Positions 22,229-26,621 of a stretch of DNA of 26,621 nucleotides are shown in pieces; within the stretch, counting starts at the first letter, position 1; each line of letters begins with the position of its first letter. The stretch spans positions 58,935 to 85,555 of the forward strand of contig DHIW01000073.1 in NCBI GenBank assembly GCA_002404015.1, read 5' to 3'. The position numbers were made by a program, and so were the translations under genes. The notes under the pieces were generated by a model. The model was not told where the DNA came from, searched no databases, and saw only the letters and a program-made list of their open reading frames with translations. Source of the DNA: Chloroflexi bacterium UBA4736. Its GTDB lineage: Bacteria > Chloroflexota > Dormibacteria > Dormibacterales > Dormibacteraceae.

Positions 22229-24241
22229 TCAGAAGTGGATGCCCTTCATGAGGTAGGCCATGGCCGCCGCCTCGATCGAGAGCTCCTCGTCGGCGGCCGG
22301 CTTTTTCTCGCCGCTGTTCTTGCCGGCCGGCTTGCCGTCCTTGTGGCCGTCCTTCTTGGCGGCCGAGTCCGGGAACGCGTGGTAGGCGCCGGTCATGACG
22401 AAGCTCAACAGGCCGGGGGAGATCGTGTCGACCGCCTCCCCCAACTTGCCAAGCCTGGTGCTCACCTCCGGCGGCCGCGAGAGGATCGCCTGCATGACCA
22501 TCTCCGCCGCCTCGTCGGTGGACATGGTCGGGAAGTTCTTGTACATACCGGTGGGCGCGATCATCGGCGTGCGCACCAGCGGCATGTGGATATTGGTCAC
22601 GTCGATCCCCTCGTCGGCCAGCTCGGGGCCGATGCAGCGGGCCAACGCTGACAGGGCGCTCTTGGACGCCACGTACGCCCCGAAGCGGGGCGGGTAGGCC
22701 TGGACCCCGATCGAGGACACGTTGATGATGTGCCCGCTCTGCCGCTCGCGCATGCCGGGAATCAGAGCCAGCATCAACTTGACGGCGCCGAAGTAGTTGA
22801 GCTGCATAGTGCGCTCGAAGTCGTGGAACCGGTCCAGCGACTGCGTCACGCCGCGGCGGATTGAGCGGCCGGCATTGTTGACAAGGATGTCCACCTGGCC
22901 CTGGTCGGCCAGGACTTTCTCCGCCATCCGCCGGCAGGCCTCCATGTCCGCCAGGTCGGTCGCATAGACGGCGGCCTCGCCGCCCGCCTTCTCGATCTCG
23001 GCCCTCAGCTCCTCGAGCTTCGCCTTTGTGCGCGAGACCAGCATCACCTTGGCCCCATGCGAAGCGACGTGGGCGGCCACCGCGCGGCCGATCCCGGACG
23101 AGGCCCCGGTCACCAACACGACTTTGCCTTCCAGCGCCTCGCGAAGGTTCTTCTCGGTCATCGCCTCCGGGTCGAGGTGGCGCTCCCAGTAGTCCCAGAC
23201 CTTCCAGGCGTAGCTGTGCAGCGGCGGGCAGGTGACGTCCGTGCCCACCAGCGCCTTCTGGGCGTTGGTGGCCGGGAAGGTGGCGCGGCTGATGACGTAC
23301 TGGAGCGCCGCTTCGGGAACCCGGATGCCCTCCAGCAGCTCGCGGCGCAGGGTTTTGACGACCCGCCACCCGGAGACCATCTCGGTGATGTCCTTGGGCG
23401 CCAGCCCGAGCGCCCGGCGGTCGAGCCGGAGCGTGAACTGGGGCGCGTGGGCGGCCCGGCAGAACTCGTTCACCGCGTCGCCCAGGCTCAGCGGAGCCGG
23501 ATCGACGATGTGAAACGTCTTGCCGTCCAGCCGGGGCTTGGCCGCGATCCGGTCGATGGCTCGGGCCACGAAGTCGACCGGTACGATGTTGAACGGGCCG
23601 CCCTCGAATCCGATCAGGGGCACCCATTCCGGCAGCGCCGCCCGCAGCCTCTGGATGATCTTGAAGGCGTAGTAGGGACCGTCAACCCGGTCGGCGTGGC
23701 CGTCCTCGGAGGAGCCGATGACGATGGCCGGACGGTAGATCCGGAAAGGCACCTTGGAGGTTTCCCTGACCAGCTTCTCGGCCTCGAACTTGGTTTGGTA
23801 GTAGGGCTGGTCGAGCTTCTGGCCTTCGTCGAACATCTCCTCGGTGAACTGGCCCTTGAACTGCCCTCCGGCGATCGCGATCGAGCTGACGTGGTGCAGG
23901 CGGGCGGCGCCGATCGCGTTGGCGAAGGCGACGACGTTGCGCGTGCCTTCGACGTTGGCCAGCCGGTTCGCCTCCTCGTCGGCCTCCAGGTCGTACACGG
24001 CCGCCAGGTGGAACACCTCTGCTCCCGCGACTCGCTTGCGATCCGCGGCGGAGAGTCCGAGGCCCTTCCTGGTGAGGTCGCCGACCAGCGGTTTCAGCCC
24101 CTTCAGCCCCAGCTCGGCGAGCTTGCCCTTCGACCGCTCGCGGACCAGGACGTACACCGGTTTGCCGCGCTTCACGAGCTCCGCGAGCAGGCGGCGACCG
24201 ATGAAGCCGGTGCCCCCCGTTACGACGTAGGCCATCCCCAT
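22229..24241 (-). CDS. two-domain SDR protein, fatty acyl-CoA reductase-like
   Basis: A fusion of two reductase domains, 670 residues. Domain 1 (1-350) is an extended SDR/acyl-CoA reductase with VTGGTGFIGRRLL and YxxxK at Tyr147-Lys151. Domain 2 (about 372-620) is a classical SDR: TGASSGIG (378-385), NNAG (455-458), Ser510, Tyr523, Lys527. This is the architecture of Marinobacter Maqu_2507-type alcohol-forming reductases and mycobacterial AcrA1, which take acyl-CoA through aldehyde to fatty alcohol; this role is an inference. The tail from about 625 is Lys/Gly-rich (KKDGHKDGKPAGKNSGEKK) and ends in a short helix. Start ATG 24241 or 24235. A palindrome and -10 candidate lie upstream. Confidence 0.85.
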   Translation of the reverse strand: MGMAYVVTGGTGFIGRRLLAELVKRGKPVYVLVRERSKGKLAELGLKGLKPLVGDLTRKGLGLSAADRKRVAGAEVFHLAAVYDLEADEEANRLANVEGTRNVVAFANAIGAARLHHVSSIAIAGGQFKGQFTEEMFDEGQKLDQPYYQTKFEAEKLVRETSKVPFRIYRPAIVIGSSEDGHADRVDGPYYAFKIIQRLRAALPEWVPLIGFEGGPFNIVPVDFVARAIDRIAAKPRLDGKTFHIVDPAPLSLGDAVNEFCRAAHAPQFTLRLDRRALGLAPKDITEMVSGWRVVKTLRRELLEGIRVPEAALQYVISRATFPATNAQKALVGTDVTCPPLHSYAWKVWDYWERHLDPEAMTEKNLREALEGKVVLVTGASSGIGRAVAAHVASHGAKVMLVSRTKAKLEELRAEIEKAGGEAAVYATDLADMEACRRMAEKVLADQGQVDILVNNAGRSIRRGVTQSLDRFHDFERTMQLNYFGAVKLMLALIPGMRERQSGHIINVSSIGVQAYPPRFGAYVASKSALSALARCIGPELADEGIDVTNIHMPLVRTPMIAPTGMYKNFPTMSTDEAAEMVMQAILSRPPEVSTRLGKLGEAVDTISPGLLSFVMTGAYHAFPDSAAKKDGHKDGKPAGKNSGEKKPAADEELSIEAAAMAYLMKGIHF

Positions 24242-24245
24242 GAAA

Positions 24246-24273
24246 ACGTTAACCGGTCACGAGGGCCGTGACC
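24246..24273 (-). promoter_or_regulatory. candidate promoter and operator of acyl-CoA reductase gene
   Basis: TAACGT (24246-24251, minus strand) is a -10 candidate 10 nt before ATG 24235. Directly upstream, GGTCACG (24255-24261) and CGTGACC (24267-24273) form a perfect 7-bp inverted repeat with a 5-nt spacer. They cover the spacer and expected -35. This suits a TetR-like dimer site; no regulator gene is adjacent. The rest of the gap up to 24440 shows no gene or RNA that I can support. Confidence 0.42.
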
Positions 24274-24440
24274 AGACGACTGACGGCGGCGGCCGCCACG
24301 ACCGTGGACCGAGCCATGCTCGAAACGCCCCAGACGATGCTGGTTGCGATGGTCGAGCCTGCTGCTGGAACCTCTCGATGACGAGCAACCAATTTGCGGG
24401 GAGAGCGCGGGCTGGGGCCAGGGGATCGGTGGATCCGGGC

Positions 24441-25946
24441 TCAGTCGGCCAGGCCGTACAGGTCCCCGTACTTCCGGCGCACGTAGGCGACCCAGGGCCC
24501 GGCGCTCAGGGGGCTGCCGGTCACGCGCTCCAGGAGCTCGTTGGGCGTGAACTTCCGGCCGTGGGTGTGCACGTTGTCGCGCAGCCAGCCCAGCAGGGGG
24601 GCGAACTCGCCGACCTCGAGCTCGGCGTCCAGTTCGGGCAGGGCGATCCGAATCGCCTCCATCAGCTGGGCGCCGATCACGTTGCCCACGGTGTACCCGA
24701 CGAAGCCGGCCAGCGAGGGCGATGTCCAGTGGATGTCCTGCAGCGCGCCATCGGCGTCGGGCGGGGCTGAAAGGCCCAGATACTCAGAGAGCTTGGCGTT
24801 CCAGGCTTCGGGCACATCCCGCACCGCCAGGCGGCCCTCGATGAGGTCGCGCTCGATCTCGCAGCGCATCAGGATGTGCAGGTTGTAGGTGATCTCGTCC
24901 GCTTCCACGCGGATATAGGACGGCTGCACAACGTTCACGGCCCGGTAGAAGTCTTCCGCGGAGGCCTGCCGAAAGGCGCCCCCGAACTCGGCCTGCACGA
25001 GAGGGAACAGCCAGCGCGTAAAGGGCCGGCTGCGGCCGACCAGGTTCTCCCACAGCCGGGACTGTGACTCGTGGACACCTGAGGTCGCGCCCCCCCAGAG
25101 CGGCGTCCGATCCAGCCGGTCGGGCAGGCCCTGGTTGTACATCCCGTGCCCGGCCTCGTGGATCGACCCGAAGAGGCACTGCGGGAAGTGCTGGCGGCTG
25201 ACCCGGGTCGTCAGGCGGACGTCGCCCGGTCCGAAGCTCGTGCAGAAAGGGTGCGCCGAGAGGTCCTGGCGGCCGGAGTCCAGGTCAAAGCCGAGGCGGC
25301 TGATCGTCCGCTCGGCGAAAGCCAGCTGGCGAGCCTCGTCGAAATCCCCATAGAGCAGCTTGTCGTCCAGGCCTCCCGCCTGCCGCGCCCGCTGCACGAG
25401 CGGCGGGATGACCGCCTTCAGGTCGTCGAAGAGCCGGCTCACGTCGGCAGAGGTGAGGCCCGGTTCGCCGCGTCCGACCAGCGCGTCATACGGGCTGTCC
25501 TCGTAGCCATAAGCGTCGGCCACCCGTCGCGCCAGCTCCACGGTTCGCTGCATCGCCGGTTCGAAGATCTTCCAGTCGGACTCGGCGCGCGCCGTGATCC
25601 ACACCGGCCGGGCGGTCGTGACGGCGCTGGCCTGCTCTGCGACCAGGTCCGGCGGCAGCTTGACCGCGTAGCCGAAGTCACGCTGCGTCACGCGGACCAG
25701 GCTGCGGTCGTCGGAGTCGTAATCGAGCGACTGGGTCTCCGCCTCAGCGCGCTCCAGGAGTCGAGCCGTCTCCGCCGACGTGAAGCGACCGTGGGACAGG
25801 CGGCGCAGAGTGGAGACCTGGTGGGCGCGGCTGGCTACGCCCCCCGCCGGCATGTAGGTTTCCTGGTCCCAGGACAGGAGGCCGGCGGCGCGGCCCACGT
25901 CGGCGACCTCGGCGAGGATCTCCTTCAACTCCGCGACCGCGGTCAT
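24441..25946 (-). CDS. M32 family metallocarboxypeptidase
   Basis: A zinc carboxypeptidase of the Taq/thermostable type (M32), acting in the cytoplasm to remove C-terminal residues from peptides; 501 residues, full length. The metal site is SIHEAGHGMYNQG with His263, Glu264 and His267, and the third-ligand region GVHESQSRLWEN is at 291-301. The family motifs DVRLTTR, YIRVEADEITYNLHI and SPSLAGFVGYTVGN are all present. The N-terminus LSWDQETYMPAGG is also characteristic. ATG 25946 has GGGGA 6 nt upstream. It lies 37 nt downstream of uvrA on the same strand and may be read from the uvrA transcript. Confidence 0.96.
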   Translation of the reverse strand: MTAVAELKEILAEVADVGRAAGLLSWDQETYMPAGGVASRAHQVSTLRRLSHGRFTSAETARLLERAEAETQSLDYDSDDRSLVRVTQRDFGYAVKLPPDLVAEQASAVTTARPVWITARAESDWKIFEPAMQRTVELARRVADAYGYEDSPYDALVGRGEPGLTSADVSRLFDDLKAVIPPLVQRARQAGGLDDKLLYGDFDEARQLAFAERTISRLGFDLDSGRQDLSAHPFCTSFGPGDVRLTTRVSRQHFPQCLFGSIHEAGHGMYNQGLPDRLDRTPLWGGATSGVHESQSRLWENLVGRSRPFTRWLFPLVQAEFGGAFRQASAEDFYRAVNVVQPSYIRVEADEITYNLHILMRCEIERDLIEGRLAVRDVPEAWNAKLSEYLGLSAPPDADGALQDIHWTSPSLAGFVGYTVGNVIGAQLMEAIRIALPELDAELEVGEFAPLLGWLRDNVHTHGRKFTPNELLERVTGSPLSAGPWVAYVRRKYGDLYGLAD

Positions 25947-25983
25947 CGGCTGTCCCCGAGCACTTGCGGCCGTTGGAGGGCCA

Positions 25984-26621
25984 TCAAGCGGGGATGCGCT
26001 CGCGCTTCTTGGGGGCCTTGGGCGCCTTCGCCGCCGCCGCTCCCAGGCGGCCCGCCCGCTCGAGGATCGGCCGCAGGTAGCGGCCGGTGTGGGAGGCGGG
26101 GTCCTTGGCGACCGCCTCCGGGGTGCCGGCTGCCACGATCTCGCCGCCCCGGTCGCCGCCGTCCGGGCCGAGGTCGATGAGCCAGTCGGCCGTCTTCAGA
26201 ACGTCCAGGTTGTGCTCGATCACGATCACCGTGTTGCCGTGCTCGACGAGCCGGTGGAGCACCGTCAGGAGCCGTTCCACGTCGGCGTAGTGGAGGCCCG
26301 TCGTGGGCTCATCGAGGACATAGATGGTCTTGCCGGTGTCCCGCCGCGACAGCTCCGTGGACAGCTTGACGCGCTGGGCTTCGCCGCCCGAAAGCTGGGT
26401 TGCGGGCTGGCCGAGCCGGATGTAGCCGAGACCCACGTCGTGCAGCGTCTTCAGCTTGGTCCGGATCCGGGGTACGTTCTCGAATACCTCCAGCGCCTCG
26501 TCCACGGTCATCTCCAGCACCTCGGAGATGGAGTGGCCCCGGAATTTAACCTCCTGCACCTCCCGCGAGTAACGCGTGCCGTGGCAGACCTCACAGGTGA
26601 CGTAGACGTCGGGCAGGAAGT
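25984..26621 (-). CDS. uvrA: excinuclease ABC subunit A, C-terminal part
   Basis: The damage-recognition ATPase of nucleotide excision repair. Only the last 212 or so residues are in the window; the frame stays open to 26621. The visible part begins with [13 protein letters not shown] (part of the C-terminal zinc-finger region). It continues with the ABC signature [15 protein letters not shown], Walker [12 protein letters not shown] and the switch [16 protein letters not shown]. The tail [18 protein letters not shown] is standard, and an Ala/Lys-rich extension ends the protein. It is partial only because of the window edge. Confidence 0.97.
   Translation of the reverse strand, partial: FLPDVYVTCEVCHGTRYSREVQEVKFRGHSISEVLEMTVDEALEVFENVPRIRTKLKTLHDVGLGYIRLGQPATQLSGGEAQRVKLSTELSRRDTGKTIYVLDEPTTGLHYADVERLLTVLHRLVEHGNTVIVIEHNLDVLKTADWLIDLGPDGGDRGGEIVAAGTPEAVAKDPASHTGRYLRPILERAGRLGAAAAKAPKAPKKRERIPA

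Noticed and set aside
22221..23627. 468-codon frame overlapping the acyl-CoA reductase gene on the same strand
   Set aside because: Composition is Arg/Gly/Pro-rich without motifs, while the 670-residue frame has two complete Rossmann domains.
24249..24392. Possible 47-residue ORF (TTG start) upstream of the acyl-CoA reductase gene, with a hydrophobic Ala/Val-rich end
   Set aside because: No ribosome site or family. Its stop lies in the presumed -10 box, and its length is within chance expectation here.
24242..24440. Search for a tRNA or structured RNA in this gap
   Set aside because: No T-loop-like or acceptor pairing was found on either strand; only the operator-like palindrome stands out.

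Overview
The window is GC-rich (roughly two thirds G+C), densely packed housekeeping DNA from a bacterium. About 22 protein-coding genes are seen, two cut by the window ends (acs at the left, uvrA at the right) and one broken by a frameshift. No rRNA, tRNA, CRISPR array, transposase or phage gene was seen, and no gene-free stretch exceeds 300 bases. The organism looks like a Terrabacteria-type lineage. It has WhiA beside a gapA-pgk-tpiA-secG cluster, uvrC followed by a RapZ-domain gene, and deazaflavin (F420)-type oxidoreductases. GTG starts are frequent, and TANNNT boxes sit 6-9 nt before start codons, as in leaderless transcripts. Chloroflexota, Dormibacterota or Actinomycetota-like lineages would fit; the sequence alone does not decide.

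Layout. 1-3388 (minus): an atypical SDR protein, a class I aminotransferase and acetyl-CoA synthetase, in transcription order. 3546-5672: a small secreted Pro/Ala-rich protein (+) converging on a peptide-type ABC solute-binding lipoprotein (-). 5689-11381 (minus): a central-metabolism block read whiA > gapA > pgk > tpiA > gpmA > sod > secG, giving the triose part of glycolysis with superoxide dismutase and a Sec translocon subunit. 11510-14730 (+): 2-oxoacid dehydrogenase E1 alpha and E1 beta, an intrinsic terminator, then an M24-type peptidase-like protein. 14753-16924 (minus): a frameshifted pyridoxamine-oxidase-like gene and a divergent-motif Nramp transporter. 17010-17540 (+): a GNAT acetyltransferase. 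17534-21356 (minus): uvrC > standalone RapZ C-terminal domain > NAD-epimerase > VOC protein, with overlapping start/stop codons. 21397-21744 (+): a small DUF4190-type membrane protein. 21755-24241 (minus): a two-domain fatty acyl-CoA reductase-like protein and a deazaflavin-type nitroreductase. 24441-26621 (minus): M32 carboxypeptidase and the UvrA C-terminus.

The canonical uvrC-rapZ-yvcK-whiA-gapA-pgk-tpiA-secG arrangement is recognisable but split in two. RapZ is reduced to its C-terminal domain and yvcK is not in the window. No obvious new multi-gene system was found. The unusual signals are regulatory and translational. They include a set of probable leaderless promoters and very likely non-ATG/GTG/TTG starts (whiA ATT, pgk CTG, M24 gene unresolved). 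Several perfect palindromes sit on predicted promoters or gene ends. Several enzymes (SDR, M24, Nramp) have substituted signature residues.
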